A DNA stretch of 64,000 nucleotides from an uncultured Pelagibacteraceae bacterium. GTDB lineage: Bacteria; Pseudomonadota; Alphaproteobacteria; Pelagibacterales; Pelagibacteraceae. The notes under the pieces were generated by a model. It was not told the DNA's origin, did no database searches, and saw nothing but the letters and a program-made list of their open reading frames with translations. Location of the stretch: positions 1 through 64,000 of the forward strand of contig CABYFN010000002.1 of assembly GCA_902518235.1 (NCBI GenBank), in the 5' to 3' direction. Shown piece by piece: positions 10,502-21,406 of the stretch (the first letter of the stretch is position 1; each line of letters starts with the position of its first letter). Position numbers and translations under genes: made by a program.

Positions 10502-10549
10502 GTTGGTTATATAGTGTAATTACCAAACCATCATACAACATCTAGTTGT
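10502..10549 (+). promoter_or_regulatory. Two possible NrdR-box-like sites upstream of nrdA
   Basis: gttggTTATATAGTGT (10502-10517) and ACAACatctaGTTGT (10535-10549), roughly three helical turns apart, upstream of the nrdAB start. Confidence 0.3.
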
Positions 10550-10586
10550 TTTACTAAATATAAGTATAATACAAAAAAGGAGCTAA

Positions 10587-12524
10587 ATGAACAAGATTTT
10601 ATCACAAGCTATCAGGAAAGCTGTCTCTGATTATACACCAGAAGTGAATCAGGATCCTAAAGATAAAAGATTAGATTTATTTTCTCTTAATAGTGAAACA
10701 GAACTATTTCAAAATTCAAAAGGCATAACAATTAAAATTGATAGAAGCAGAGATGATAATTTAACTGACTTTGGTAAAGCCACTCTTACAGATAGATATC
10801 TCGGAGCAAACGAGTCTTTTCAAGATTTATTTGCTAGAGTTGCAAGTCACTACGCTGATGACAATCTACATGCTCAAAGATTATATAATTATATTAGTAA
10901 CCTTTGGTTTATGCCAGCAACGCCAGTTTTATCAAATGGCGGAACAACAAGAGGATTGCCAATATCTTGTTTTCTAAATGAAGCTAGTGATAGCCTTAAT
11001 GGTATTCTTGATCTATGGAGTGAGAATGTTTGGCTTGCAGCTAGAGGCGGAGGTATTGGAAGTTACTGGGGAAATCTTAGATCAATAGGAGAAAAAATTG
11101 GAAGAGTTGGCAAAACTTCAGGAATAATTCCATTTATTAAAGTAATGGATTCTTTAACAATGGCAATTAGCCAAGGCTCACTAAGAAGAGGTTCAGCTGC
11201 CTGTTATATACCAATAGATCATCCAGAAATTGAAGAGTTTATTGAGATGAGAAGACCAACTGGAGGAGATCCGAATAGAAAATCTTTAAATTTACACCAC
11301 GGTGTTTTAGTTTCAGATGCCTTCATGAGAGCTGTTGAACTTGATGAACAATGGGGACTTAAAAGTCCAAAAGATGGAGCTGTCCAAGCAACAGTATCTG
11401 CGAGAAATTTATGGATAAGATTGCTTACAGCAAGAATAGAAACAGGAGAACCATATATTATATTTATTGACACTGTTAACAGACAAATTCCACAACATCA
11501 TAAGCTTGCAGGCTTGACTGTGAAAACCTCAAATTTATGTAGTGAGATAACTTTACCAACTGGAATTGACAAAGATGGAAGAGATAGAACAGCAGTATGT
11601 TGCTTATCATCTTTGAATATTGAAAAATATGATGACTGGAAAGACGATGAGAATTTTATTGGAGATGTCATGAGATTTTTAGACAATGTGATGACAGATT
11701 TCATTGAAAACGCACCTGAGCAATTCAGTGATGCTACCTACTCAGCATTAAGAGAAAGAAGTGTTGGCTTAGGTGTTATGGGTCTTCATTCTTATTATCA
11801 AAAGAAAATGATCCCAATTGAGTCTGTTATGAGTAAAGTTTGGAATAAAAAAATGTTCGAACATATTCAAAAACACGTTGATAAGGCATCAAAAGATTTA
11901 GCTGAGGAAAGGGGAGCATGCCCAGATGCAGCTGATTATGGAATAATGGAAAGATTTTCGAACAAAACTGCAATAGCACCTACGGCTTCTATCTCAATTA
12001 TATGTGGTGGAACATCTCCTGGTGTTGAACCAATTGCAGCTAATAGCTTTACCCACAAAACATTGTCAGGCTCATTTAATGTTCGGAATAAATATTTAAG
12101 ACAACTATTAGAAAAACATAGCAAAGATACAGATGAAGTATGGTCAAGTATTACAACAAATCAAGGATCTGTTTCACATTTAGATTTTTTAACTCAAGAA
12201 GAAAAAGATGTTTTCAAAACAGCTTTTGAGTTAGATCAAAGATGGCTTGTAGATTTAAGTGCAGACAGAACTCCGCACATTTCACAAGCTCAATCTATTA
12301 ATTTATTTTTACCTGCAGATGTACATAAAAAAGATTTACATCAAATCCACTTCCAAGCATGGAAGAAAGGTTTGAAGAGTCTTTACTACTGTAGGTCTAA
12401 ATCAATACAACGTGCTGAAAATGTTAATGATGCAAATTCAACCGACATTGCAGCAAACGTTTATAAATCAAAAGACGAAAGTAATAACCAACAAGATTAT
12501 GAGGAGTGTTTATCGTGTCAGTAG
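10587..12524 (+). CDS. nrdA: Ribonucleoside-diphosphate reductase class I alpha subunit
   Basis: NLWFMPATPVLSNGGT, SCFLNEASDSL, GLGVMGLHSYYQKK; C-terminal CLSC redox pair. Confidence 0.93.
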   Translation: MNKILSQAIRKAVSDYTPEVNQDPKDKRLDLFSLNSETELFQNSKGITIKIDRSRDDNLTDFGKATLTDRYLGANESFQDLFARVASHYADDNLHAQRLYNYISNLWFMPATPVLSNGGTTRGLPISCFLNEASDSLNGILDLWSENVWLAARGGGIGSYWGNLRSIGEKIGRVGKTSGIIPFIKVMDSLTMAISQGSLRRGSAACYIPIDHPEIEEFIEMRRPTGGDPNRKSLNLHHGVLVSDAFMRAVELDEQWGLKSPKDGAVQATVSARNLWIRLLTARIETGEPYIIFIDTVNRQIPQHHKLAGLTVKTSNLCSEITLPTGIDKDGRDRTAVCCLSSLNIEKYDDWKDDENFIGDVMRFLDNVMTDFIENAPEQFSDATYSALRERSVGLGVMGLHSYYQKKMIPIESVMSKVWNKKMFEHIQKHVDKASKDLAEERGACPDAADYGIMERFSNKTAIAPTASISIICGGTSPGVEPIAANSFTHKTLSGSFNVRNKYLRQLLEKHSKDTDEVWSSITTNQGSVSHLDFLTQEEKDVFKTAFELDQRWLVDLSADRTPHISQAQSINLFLPADVHKKDLHQIHFQAWKKGLKSLYYCRSKSIQRAENVNDANSTDIAANVYKSKDESNNQQDYEECLSCQ

Positions 12525-13522
12525 CAGAAAAAATTAATAAAGAAATAATTCAACCAAAAAAAATGGGTTTATTAGTTGAGAACCCAGTTTACAAACCTTT
12601 TAGATATCCATGGTGTTATGATGCATGGTTAACCCAACAAAGAATTCACTGGCTGCCTGAAGAAGTTCCATTAGGTGATGATGTAAGAGATTGGCAAAAA
12701 AATCTGTCACAAGCTGAGAAAAATTTATTAACTCAAATCTTTAGATTTTTTACACAAGCAGACGTTGAAGTTAACAACTGTTATTTGAGACATTATACAA
12801 CTGTATTTAAACCAACTGAAGTTTTAATGATGATGACTGCATTTGCATCTATGGAAACTGTTCATGTTGCAGCTTATTCACATCTCTTAGATACAATTGG
12901 AATGCCGGAATCAGAATATTCAGCTTTCATGAAGTACAAAGAGATGAAAGATAAATACGATTACATGCAAAACTTTAATGTAAATTCAAAAGAAGATATT
13001 GCAAAAACTGTTGCAGTATTTAGTGCTTTTACTGAAGGATTGCAGTTATTTGCTAGTTTTGCAATTTTACTTAACTTCCCAAGACACAATAAAATGAAGG
13101 GAATGGGTCAGATTGTGACTTGGTCAGTAAGAGATGAAACACTTCACTGTAATTCAATGATCAGAATCTTTAAGGAATTTATTAAAGAAAACCCTGAAAT
13201 CTGGACGCCACAACTTAAAAAGGAGCTTTATGAGGCTTGCAGAACAATTGTTGCGCATGAAGACTCTTTTATTGATCTAGCCTTTGAAATGGGTCCATTA
13301 GAAGGATTAACTGCTGCAGAAGTAAAAGGTTACATAAGGTTTATAGCTAACAGAAGATTAGACCAACTAGGTTTAGAGCCAATTTATGATGTTAAAAAGA
13401 ATCCATTAACATGGCTAGATACAATGCTAAATGCAGTTGAGCATATGAACTTCTTTGAAGGTAGAGCAACCGAATATTCAAAAGCATCTACAAGAGGTTC
13501 TTGGACAGAAGCATTTAGTTAA
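12515..13522 (+). CDS. nrdB: Ribonucleoside-diphosphate reductase class I beta subunit
   Basis: FASMETVHVAAYSHLLDTIG (di-iron and Tyr region), VRDETLHC. Confidence 0.93.
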   Translation: MSVAEKINKEIIQPKKMGLLVENPVYKPFRYPWCYDAWLTQQRIHWLPEEVPLGDDVRDWQKNLSQAEKNLLTQIFRFFTQADVEVNNCYLRHYTTVFKPTEVLMMMTAFASMETVHVAAYSHLLDTIGMPESEYSAFMKYKEMKDKYDYMQNFNVNSKEDIAKTVAVFSAFTEGLQLFASFAILLNFPRHNKMKGMGQIVTWSVRDETLHCNSMIRIFKEFIKENPEIWTPQLKKELYEACRTIVAHEDSFIDLAFEMGPLEGLTAAEVKGYIRFIANRRLDQLGLEPIYDVKKNPLTWLDTMLNAVEHMNFFEGRATEYSKASTRGSWTEAFS

Positions 13523-13560
13523 TAAAAACCACATGTGCGGAGGAAAGTAGCTGAGTAAGC

Positions 13561-14124
13561 ATGAGTGAGAATTTTTATTCAAAAAGACGATCAATTATGG
13601 CAAGGAAAATGTCACCTGAGCCAATTAAAGAAAGTGATTTAAATCAAATAATTCAAGCTGGAATTAGAGTTCCAGATCATGGCGCCCTAAACCCCTGGAA
13701 ACTAATTATAATTCAAGGTGAACAATTAGCTACAATCGATAAAGAAATAATATTAAAAGAATATACTAAAAAAAATCCTAACTCAGATAAAAAATTTCAA
13801 GAAATTGAATCAAAAAGACTTCAAAGAGCAGGGGCTGTAATAGCAGTTTTATCAACCCCTGTTGACCATCCAAGTATTCCATTGTGGGAAATGCAATTAT
13901 CTTCAGGGGCAGTATGTATGAATTTATTATCATGTGCTCAATCATTAGGATATGCAGCACAGTGGTTAACTGAATGGTATTCTTATAACGATACAATGTT
14001 AGCCTATCTTGGTGGAAGAGTAGGAATTGATAAAATATCAGGGTTTATTTATATTGGACATAAAACAGAGGAACCAAATGAAAGAAAAAGACCAAATCCT
14101 GCAGATGTAATAAATTACTTATAA
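13561..14124 (+). CDS. Nitroreductase family protein
   Basis: KRRSIMARKM...IRVPDHGALNPWKLIII; C-terminal GFIYIGHKTEEPNERKRP. Confidence 0.88.
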   Translation: MSENFYSKRRSIMARKMSPEPIKESDLNQIIQAGIRVPDHGALNPWKLIIIQGEQLATIDKEIILKEYTKKNPNSDKKFQEIESKRLQRAGAVIAVLSTPVDHPSIPLWEMQLSSGAVCMNLLSCAQSLGYAAQWLTEWYSYNDTMLAYLGGRVGIDKISGFIYIGHKTEEPNERKRPNPADVINYL

Positions 14125-14128
14125 TAAT

Positions 14129-14431
14129 ATGTATATAGCAATGAATAGATTTAAAATTGTTCCCGGTAAGGAAGACGAGTTTGAAAAAGTGTGGAGAGAA
14201 AGAGATACACACTTAAGTGATATTCCAGGCTTTAAAGAATTTCATTTGGTAAAAGGAAATAAAACTGATGAGTTTTCTTTATACGCTTCTCATAGTATTT
14301 GGAATTCATATGAAGATTTTATTAATTGGACTAAATCTGAGGCTTTTAAATTAGCCCATAAAAATGCAGGTCAACATAAAGATTTATATTTAGGCCCACC
14401 TCAATTTGAGGGATTTGAAAGAGTATTATAA
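14129..14431 (+). CDS. Antibiotic biosynthesis monooxygenase (ABM)/IsdG-like protein, copy 1
   Basis: MYIAMNRFKIVPGKEDEFEKVWRERDTHL...LYASHSIW...AHKNAGQHKDLYLGPPQFEGFE; near-identical paralogue at 52235. Confidence 0.82.
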   Translation: MYIAMNRFKIVPGKEDEFEKVWRERDTHLSDIPGFKEFHLVKGNKTDEFSLYASHSIWNSYEDFINWTKSEAFKLAHKNAGQHKDLYLGPPQFEGFERVL

Positions 14432-14453
14432 AATTAATGAAAGGAATAATAAC

Positions 14454-14636
14454 ATGAAAATATTAAAAGAATTAGATGATGCTAAATTAATCATTGTTGA
14501 TTTGGAAGTAAACTTGGGAAATGAGACAAGAAGTGCACCTACTTTATGTGCTAAGTATAAAGGAAAAATTATACCACTTAATACAGCTCATGATGGCAGA
14601 CCAATCCTGATGAGAGAAGAAAATTCTATAGAGTAA
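14454..14636 (+). CDS. Conserved small protein (60 aa) of unknown function, copy 1
   Basis: MKILKELDDAKLIIVDLEVNLGNETRSAPTLCAKYKGKIIPLNTAHDGRPILM; start set to the ATG conserved with the paralogue at 52571. Confidence 0.85.
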   Translation: MKILKELDDAKLIIVDLEVNLGNETRSAPTLCAKYKGKIIPLNTAHDGRPILMREENSIE

Positions 14637-15761
14637 TTATCGTTGATTTAATTGAAGAACTTTACGGTGTTTGCTACCTTTGTAACTAGCCAAAGGTCTA
14701 ATCAATTTATTTGCAGCATGTTGTTCTATTATATGAGCTGACCAACCTGTAATTCTTGAAATTACAAAAATTGGTGTGAAGAAATCAGTATCAAACCCCA
14801 TCAAATGGTAAGTTGGTCCAGTAGGGTAATCTACATTTGGATGGATATTTTTTCGATCTATCATTACTTTTTCTACAATGTCGTAAATTTTTTCAAATTT
14901 TTTATCTTTTTTGATTTTAGCAACTTTTCCAAAATATTCTCTCATTGTAGGAACTCTTGAGTCTCCACTTTTATAAACTCTATGACCAAATCCCATTACA
15001 ACATCTTTATTTTTTAAAGCCTTATTTATCCATTTAAGTGCATTTTCTGGTTTTTTGATTTTATTCATCATATGCATGACTTCCTCATTCGCTCCTCCGT
15101 GAAGAGGACCCTTCAAGCTTGCTATAGCGCCGGTAATTGCGCCATGAATATCGGATAAACTACTTGTTATGGTTCTGGCTGTAAAAGTTGAAACATTAAA
15201 ACTATGTTCTGCATATAAAATTAAAGATACATCAAAAGCTTTAACTATATCTTTGTTTGGTACTTTACCAAAACACATATGAAAAAAGTTTTCAGAAAAT
15301 GAAAGGTTTTTTTTTGGTGCAATGATTTTTTTTCCTTTTCTGGCTCTATAAAAAGCAGCCAAAGCAACTGGAGTTTTTGCAAAAATTCTCATTACTTTTC
15401 TCATATTAGCTTCTGGTGAATTATCTTTTGTCTCTCTATCTTCAAGACCCATAATACTCACAGCTGTTCTCGCAGCATCCATCGGGTGAGCTTTTTTTGG
15501 AAATTTTTTGATATCATCTAATAATGTTTTAGATAATTTTCTTTCTTTTCTCTCTTCTTTTTCAAATTTTTTTAATTGTTTCTTACTTGGAAGTTCACCA
15601 TTTAAAATTAGATACGCAACTTCTTCGAATTTACATTTTGCACATAGATCTTGAGCAGCATAACCTCTGTAAGTTAATGAGTTAATTTCAGGCATAACTT
15701 TGGAAACTTCTGTTTCATCAACGACAATGCCCAGTAGCCCTTTTTTGATTTCATCGCTCAT
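14637..15761 (-). CDS. prpC: 2-methylcitrate/citrate synthase
   Basis: GFGHRVYKSGDSR, LHGGANEEVMHMM motifs; adjacent to prpB and prpD. Confidence 0.9.
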   Translation of the reverse strand: MSDEIKKGLLGIVVDETEVSKVMPEINSLTYRGYAAQDLCAKCKFEEVAYLILNGELPSKKQLKKFEKEERKERKLSKTLLDDIKKFPKKAHPMDAARTAVSIMGLEDRETKDNSPEANMRKVMRIFAKTPVALAAFYRARKGKKIIAPKKNLSFSENFFHMCFGKVPNKDIVKAFDVSLILYAEHSFNVSTFTARTITSSLSDIHGAITGAIASLKGPLHGGANEEVMHMMNKIKKPENALKWINKALKNKDVVMGFGHRVYKSGDSRVPTMREYFGKVAKIKKDKKFEKIYDIVEKVMIDRKNIHPNVDYPTGPTYHLMGFDTDFFTPIFVISRITGWSAHIIEQHAANKLIRPLASYKGSKHRKVLQLNQR

Positions 15762-16657
15762 TATTCATGTCCATCTGTTTTAAAATTATAAATTTTTTCA
15801 TCTAAAGAATTGTATTTCTCGTATTCTACAAGATCATATAACCTTTTCCGCGTTTGCATTTTATCAATAATATTGTTTTGGTGTCCATCAGCAAAAATGG
15901 CACGTAAACCATCCTCTACATTTTTCATTGCCAATCTTTGTGTAGAAACAGGATATATGACGATATTATATCCAAGATCCTGTAATTGAGTGTAATTAAG
16001 TAATTTTGATTTACCAAATTCTGTCATGTTAGCTAAAAGATAACAATCTAAAGACTTTCTAACTAATTCAAATTCACTTTCATCTTTTAAAGCCTCAGGA
16101 AAAATTACTTCAGCACCAGCATCAATATATGCCTTACATCTATCAATCATGCTATCTATTCCCTCTACACTTTTTGCATCTGATCTAGCTATAATTTTGA
16201 AATGTTTGTCTTTTTTGGCACTAACGCATTCTTTTATTTTTGAGACCATTTTATCTTTAGATATGAGTTCTTTATTATCTAAATGACCACATCTTTTCTG
16301 CTCAATTTGATCCTCTAAATGAACAGCTGCAACACCAAACTCTTCAAATGTCTCAATAGTCTCTTTGCATGATTTAAATCCAGTATCTATATCAACAATT
16401 GTTGGAAGGTTTGTTACTCTTGAGATGAGATAAGATCTAGTACTTACATCCTGAAGTGTTGTTAGGCCAATATCAGGAAATCCTAAATCATTTGCCATAA
16501 CACCACCAGAAACATAAACTGCATCGTAACCAATTTCCTCTATTAATTTCGCAGTTAATGGATTGTAAGCACCAGGCACTCTAAGAATTTTATTAGACTT
16601 TAGTTTAGTATCTAAATCAATTCTTTTTTGTGTTAAATCTTTTTCAACAAAATGCAT
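15761..16657 (-). CDS. prpB: Methylisocitrate lyase (PEP mutase/isocitrate lyase family)
   Basis: VPGAYNPLTAKLIEEIGYDAVYVSGG, VDIDTGF, HLEDQIEQKRCGHLDNKEL. Confidence 0.92.
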   Translation of the reverse strand: MHFVEKDLTQKRIDLDTKLKSNKILRVPGAYNPLTAKLIEEIGYDAVYVSGGVMANDLGFPDIGLTTLQDVSTRSYLISRVTNLPTIVDIDTGFKSCKETIETFEEFGVAAVHLEDQIEQKRCGHLDNKELISKDKMVSKIKECVSAKKDKHFKIIARSDAKSVEGIDSMIDRCKAYIDAGAEVIFPEALKDESEFELVRKSLDCYLLANMTEFGKSKLLNYTQLQDLGYNIVIYPVSTQRLAMKNVEDGLRAIFADGHQNNIIDKMQTRKRLYDLVEYEKYNSLDEKIYNFKTDGHE

Positions 16658-18160
16658 TTAAAAAATTCCCTTTTTATTATTATTTTTTAAATATTTTTTA
16701 GTTACTTCAATATTTAATTTTTCAAGATTACCTTTTTTTAATTTTTTTAAATTTTGAACAGATTTCAAAAACCTATCGCTTTCTTTTTTGGATATAATAT
16801 TTTCAGTTAGTGTTAAAAATTTTTTAATATAGTCTTTTCTTTTAAAAGGTCTTGCACCATATGGATGTGCATCAGCTCTTTCTAATTCCTCAGATATTTT
16901 TTTACCATTATTTAAAGTTACAACAATTCTTGCGCCAAATGATTTCTTTTTTGGATCAGGATGATGATATTTTTTTGTCCATTTTTTATCTTCATGTGTA
17001 GTTATTGATTTCCATATTTTAATAGTACTTTTTTTGTTTGCTCTTGCTCTAGTGTAGGATTTTACATGATGCCAATCTGCATCCTCCAATGCTACAGCAA
17101 AAATATACATTATTGAGTGATCTAAGGTTTCTCTCGAAGAACTAGGATCCATTTTTTGCGGGTCATTCGCACCTGTTCCGATCACAAAATGTGTATGATG
17201 ACTGGTGTAAATATCAATTTTTTTTATACTTTTTAAATCTTGAATTCTACTATTTAATTTTTTGCCAATATCTATTAGTGCTTGAGCCTGGTATTCGGCT
17301 GAATATTCTTTTGTATATGTTTCTAGAATAGCTTTTTTAGGTTCATTTTTTTTTGGTAAAGGAACATAGTATTTTGCTTTTTTTCCATCTAATATTCTAG
17401 CAATAAAGCTATCTTCACCTTCATAAATAGGACTAGGTGCGCCTTCGCCCCTCATTGCTCTATCGACAGCTTCTATAGCTAATTTACCCGCATGTGCTGG
17501 CGCATATGCCTTCCAACTTGAAATTGCACCTTTTCTAGATTGACGAGTCGAAACAGATACATGAAGAGCTTGCTGAACAGCTTGATAAATAGTCTCTGTA
17601 TTTAATCTTAACATAGAACCGATTCCAGCAGCAACACTTGGTCCTAAATGTGCAATATGATCTATTTTATGTTTATGAAGACAAATTCCTTTCACTAAAT
17701 TTACTTGAACTTCATAAGCAGTAATAATTCCTCTTAAAAGATCGGGTCCACTTTTTTTTAGCTTTTGACCAACAGCTAAAATTGGAGGAATATTATCACC
17801 AGGATGACTATAATCAGCTGCTAAAAAAGTATCATGAAAATCTAATTCTCTTACAGCCGTTCCATTTGCCCAAGCTGCCCATTCTGTATCAAATTTTATT
17901 TTTGAATTAATTCCAAATATAGTTGATCCACCATTTCTTAAATGAGCTTTGGCCATCTCTCGTGCTGAAATAACCGGGTTTCTATTTAATGAGGCTATTG
18001 CAACAGATGCATTATCAATAATTCTATTAATTGACATCTCAATTGCATCACTATTTAATTTAACATTATCAGATGCAATCTCTGCAATTTTCCAAGCTAA
18101 TTGCTTTTTCTTTGGTAGAGCAATTTTTGATGGGTAAACTTTTATTTTATGTAATATCAA
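16658..18160 (-). CDS. prpD: 2-methylcitrate dehydratase (MmgE/PrpD family)
   Basis: [26 protein letters not shown] and operon context. Confidence 0.92.
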   Translation of the reverse strand: MILHKIKVYPSKIALPKKKQLAWKIAEIASDNVKLNSDAIEMSINRIIDNASVAIASLNRNPVISAREMAKAHLRNGGSTIFGINSKIKFDTEWAAWANGTAVRELDFHDTFLAADYSHPGDNIPPILAVGQKLKKSGPDLLRGIITAYEVQVNLVKGICLHKHKIDHIAHLGPSVAAGIGSMLRLNTETIYQAVQQALHVSVSTRQSRKGAISSWKAYAPAHAGKLAIEAVDRAMRGEGAPSPIYEGEDSFIARILDGKKAKYYVPLPKKNEPKKAILETYTKEYSAEYQAQALIDIGKKLNSRIQDLKSIKKIDIYTSHHTHFVIGTGANDPQKMDPSSSRETLDHSIMYIFAVALEDADWHHVKSYTRARANKKSTIKIWKSITTHEDKKWTKKYHHPDPKKKSFGARIVVTLNNGKKISEELERADAHPYGARPFKRKDYIKKFLTLTENIISKKESDRFLKSVQNLKKLKKGNLEKLNIEVTKKYLKNNNKKGIF

Positions 18161-18174
18161 AATATTTCCTTTTT

Positions 18175-18861
18175 TTAATTAATATACGGCAAGACTAATT
18201 TTTCCAAATTAATAAAATCTTTAACAAGATGATTGTGATAAATTTCATCAGGATTTTTATCAGTATAACCACCTTCAACTAAAATAAATGGCATATTCGC
18301 AGCTTTTGCAGATTCAGCGTCTGTTTCACTATCACCAACCATAATTGTTTTTTTAACATCTCCTTGTAAAATTTCTACCACACTCGTTAAATGTCTTGGA
18401 TCAGGCTTGCAGTATTCAAAAGTATTATATCCAGCAACATATTCAAAATAATCATAAATCTTTATTTGCTTAAGAAGATCAACTGCCAAATGCTCTGTTT
18501 TGTTTGTACATACTGCCATTGATATATTATTGCTTTTACACCAAACTAAAAATTTATTTACTCCTTTAATCAGCTTGCTTTCATTTGCAATGTTTTTACC
18601 ATAATAATCTATGAATTCTTTTACCATTAGTGATTTAATTTCTTCATCATCAATTTTTTTTAATTCGTTCTTTGCTTGATTCCACATTGATCTACCAATC
18701 ATTGATGCAGCTCCTTTTCCGACTAAATTTCTTATTTCATCTGTTGATCTTGTTTCGTAGCCAAATTTTTTCATTACATGATTATGAGCATTCATTAAAT
18801 CAGGCGCAGTATCAATTAGTGTTCCATCGAGATCAAAAAGAATGGTAAGTTTTTGTGTCAT
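18175..18861 (-). CDS. HAD hydrolase, phosphoglycolate phosphatase-like
   Basis: [39 protein letters not shown]. Confidence 0.87.
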   Translation of the reverse strand: MTQKLTILFDLDGTLIDTAPDLMNAHNHVMKKFGYETRSTDEIRNLVGKGAASMIGRSMWNQAKNELKKIDDEEIKSLMVKEFIDYYGKNIANESKLIKGVNKFLVWCKSNNISMAVCTNKTEHLAVDLLKQIKIYDYFEYVAGYNTFEYCKPDPRHLTSVVEILQGDVKKTIMVGDSETDAESAKAANMPFILVEGGYTDKNPDEIYHNHLVKDFINLEKLVLPYIN

Positions 18862-18929
18862 TTAAAAGTATTATTAAGAAATATATTGTGAATTAATTAA
18901 ACTAATACCCAAATATATACAAATATCAA

Positions 18930-19550
18930 ATGAAACAAAAAAAATTAATAAATCTTCAATTAAAGTTAAGAAACAAATTTTTAAAAAAAGGTGTCAAAAT
19001 GATTGCACCTGATACAGTTTTTTTTTCTGAGAATACAAAAATTGGAAAAAATGTAACCATAGAACCCTATGTGGTAATTTCTGAAGATGTATCAGTAGGG
19101 AATAATGTAAAAATTTTATCCTTCTCCCATTTAGAAGGTGTAAAAATCGAGAATAATGTAAATGTTGGACCATATGCCAGATTAAGACCTGGAACAGTTC
19201 TTAAGTCGGGATCAAAAGTTGGAAATTTTGTTGAGTTAAAAAAAAGTATTATTGGAAAAGACTCAAAAATAAATCATCTATCATATGTGGGAGATACTAA
19301 AATTGGAAAAAAAGTTAATGTTGGAGCTGGAACAATTACTTGTAATTATGATGGTATTAAAAAAAGTAAAACAATAATTGAAGATGGTGTCTTTGTTGGC
19401 TCAAATTCCTCATTAGTTGCCCCAATTAAGTTAGAAAAGAAAAGTATAGTTGGCGCTGGATCAGTTATAACTAAAAAAGTTTCAAAAAACTCATTAGCTC
19501 TTACAAGATCTGAACAAATAGAAAAAAAAAATTATAAAAGAAAAAAATAG
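18930..19550 (+). CDS. Left-handed beta-helix acetyltransferase resembling only the C-terminal half of GlmU
   Basis: ENNVNVGPYARLRPGTVLKSGSKVGNFVELKKS, GAGTITCNYDGIKK, FVGSNSSLVAPI; next to glmS. Confidence 0.87.
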   Translation: MKQKKLINLQLKLRNKFLKKGVKMIAPDTVFFSENTKIGKNVTIEPYVVISEDVSVGNNVKILSFSHLEGVKIENNVNVGPYARLRPGTVLKSGSKVGNFVELKKSIIGKDSKINHLSYVGDTKIGKKVNVGAGTITCNYDGIKKSKTIIEDGVFVGSNSSLVAPIKLEKKSIVGAGSVITKKVSKNSLALTRSEQIEKKNYKRKK

Positions 19551-21371
19551 ATGTGTGGAATTATAGGAATAATAAGTTCAAAAGAAGTTCCTAGTAGAAT
19601 TGTGAACTCATTAAAGAAACTTGAATATCGAGGATACGATTCTGCGGGGATAGCCACACTTGTAAATGGAAATATAAATGAAGTTAAATGTGAAGGTAGA
19701 GTTGATGTGTTAGAAAAAGACATATCTAAATTTAATCTTAAAGGAGATATCGGTATTGGCCATGTTAGATGGGCAACTCATGGTAAGCCTAGCAAAATTA
19801 ATGCACATCCTCACTCATCGGATCAAGTTTCAGTTGTTCATAATGGAATTATTGAAAACTCAACAATTCTCAAAAAATTTTTAGAAAAAAAAGGCTACGT
19901 ATTTAAATCACAAACAGATACAGAAGTTATTGCTCATTTAGTAACAGACTATCTAAAAAAAAACTCACTAAAAAGCACAATAATTAAAGTCCTAAAAAAA
20001 CTCCATGGAAGTTTTGCTCTAGGTATTATTATTAAAGATCAAAATGATTTAATGGTTGGTGCGAAGAGAGGCTCTCCACTTGCAGTTGGTTATGGTCCAA
20101 ATGAAAATTATATTGGTTCAGACTCTTACGCTTTAAAATCAATGACAAATAAAATTTCTTATTTAGAAGATGGAGAGTTTTGTATTGTAAAAAAAGATCA
20201 AATAGAATTTTTTGATACTGAAGGATCTCATATAAATAAAAAAGTAATGAATCTATCTAAAAATGAAATTGATTATAATAAAGGTGATTATAAATATTTT
20301 ATGGAAAAAGAAATTGACGAACAGCCATCAACTATTAGTGATTGTATAAACGAGTATATTGATAAGTATAATAACCAAGTTAATATTTTTAATTTTCCTT
20401 GGAAAATAAGCTCTATAAAATCTGTGATGCTAATTGGTTGTGGGACAGCATTCCACTCATGTTTAATTGCGAAATATTGGATGGAACAAAGTACTAACTT
20501 AGACGTAAGTGTTGATATAGCCTCCGAATTTAGATACCGAAAAGTAAAATTTAAAAAAGATTGTCTTTATATTTTCGTTTCACAGTCAGGTGAAACAGCT
20601 GATACCTACGCAGCTTTAGATTTATGCAAAAAGAATAAAATGAAAACTTGTGCTGTTGTGAATGTCGTAGAGAGTTCAATAGCAAGAGACTCTGATTTAG
20701 TTTTGCCTATTCATTGTGGCCAAGAAATAGGAGTAGCATCCACAAAAGCATTTATGGGTCAAATGTTAGTCTTATATATTCTATCTTTAAAGATTTCTTT
20801 TGATCAAAAGTCTATTACAAAAGAAGAATATAAATATAAGCTTAAAAATTTACAAAGCTTATCTAATTCTGCAAAAAAAACTCTAAAAGTAGACCAAAAG
20901 ATTTTTAATATTGCTAAGGTTTTTGCAGAAGCTAAAGGATCAATGTTTTTAGGTAGAGGTTATTCGTTTCCCATAGCCTTAGAGGGAGCATTAAAACTTA
21001 AAGAGCTGGCTTATGTTCATGCTGAAGGATATCCAGCTGGAGAAATGAAACACGGACCCTTAGCATTGATCGAGGAGGGTATGCCTGTTGTAGTCTTAGC
21101 CCCAAGAGATGAGCACTATAAAAAAACAATCTCTAATATGCAGGAGGTCATTGCAAGAGGTGCTAAAGTTTTACTGATTACAAATAAAAATAAAGATGAA
21201 ATAACATCAGAAAATATATGGGAAAAAATTGAAGTAGATAAGCTTGATCAAGACTTAATGCCTTTTTTGATGACAATACCTTTACAAAAACTAGCTTTTT
21301 ACTCTGCTTTAAAAAAAGGGTATGACATTGATAAACCAAGAAACTTAGCAAAATCTGTTACTGTTGAATAA
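19551..21371 (+). CDS. glmS: Glutamine-fructose-6-phosphate aminotransferase
   Basis: MCGIIGIIS, LEYRGYDSAGIA, C-terminal DKPRNLAKSVTVE. Confidence 0.97.
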   Translation: MCGIIGIISSKEVPSRIVNSLKKLEYRGYDSAGIATLVNGNINEVKCEGRVDVLEKDISKFNLKGDIGIGHVRWATHGKPSKINAHPHSSDQVSVVHNGIIENSTILKKFLEKKGYVFKSQTDTEVIAHLVTDYLKKNSLKSTIIKVLKKLHGSFALGIIIKDQNDLMVGAKRGSPLAVGYGPNENYIGSDSYALKSMTNKISYLEDGEFCIVKKDQIEFFDTEGSHINKKVMNLSKNEIDYNKGDYKYFMEKEIDEQPSTISDCINEYIDKYNNQVNIFNFPWKISSIKSVMLIGCGTAFHSCLIAKYWMEQSTNLDVSVDIASEFRYRKVKFKKDCLYIFVSQSGETADTYAALDLCKKNKMKTCAVVNVVESSIARDSDLVLPIHCGQEIGVASTKAFMGQMLVLYILSLKISFDQKSITKEEYKYKLKNLQSLSNSAKKTLKVDQKIFNIAKVFAEAKGSMFLGRGYSFPIALEGALKLKELAYVHAEGYPAGEMKHGPLALIEEGMPVVVLAPRDEHYKKTISNMQEVIARGAKVLLITNKNKDEITSENIWEKIEVDKLDQDLMPFLMTIPLQKLAFYSALKKGYDIDKPRNLAKSVTVE

Positions 21372-21406
21372 TATTAAAACTCTGCTAGAACACTCATAGG
21401 TTGAAT

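Noticed and set aside
10270-10545. 91-aa ORF antisense to the phosphomannomutase start
   Set aside because: Mostly antisense to a confident gene and its tail is AT-rich intergenic sequence containing possible nrd regulatory sites.
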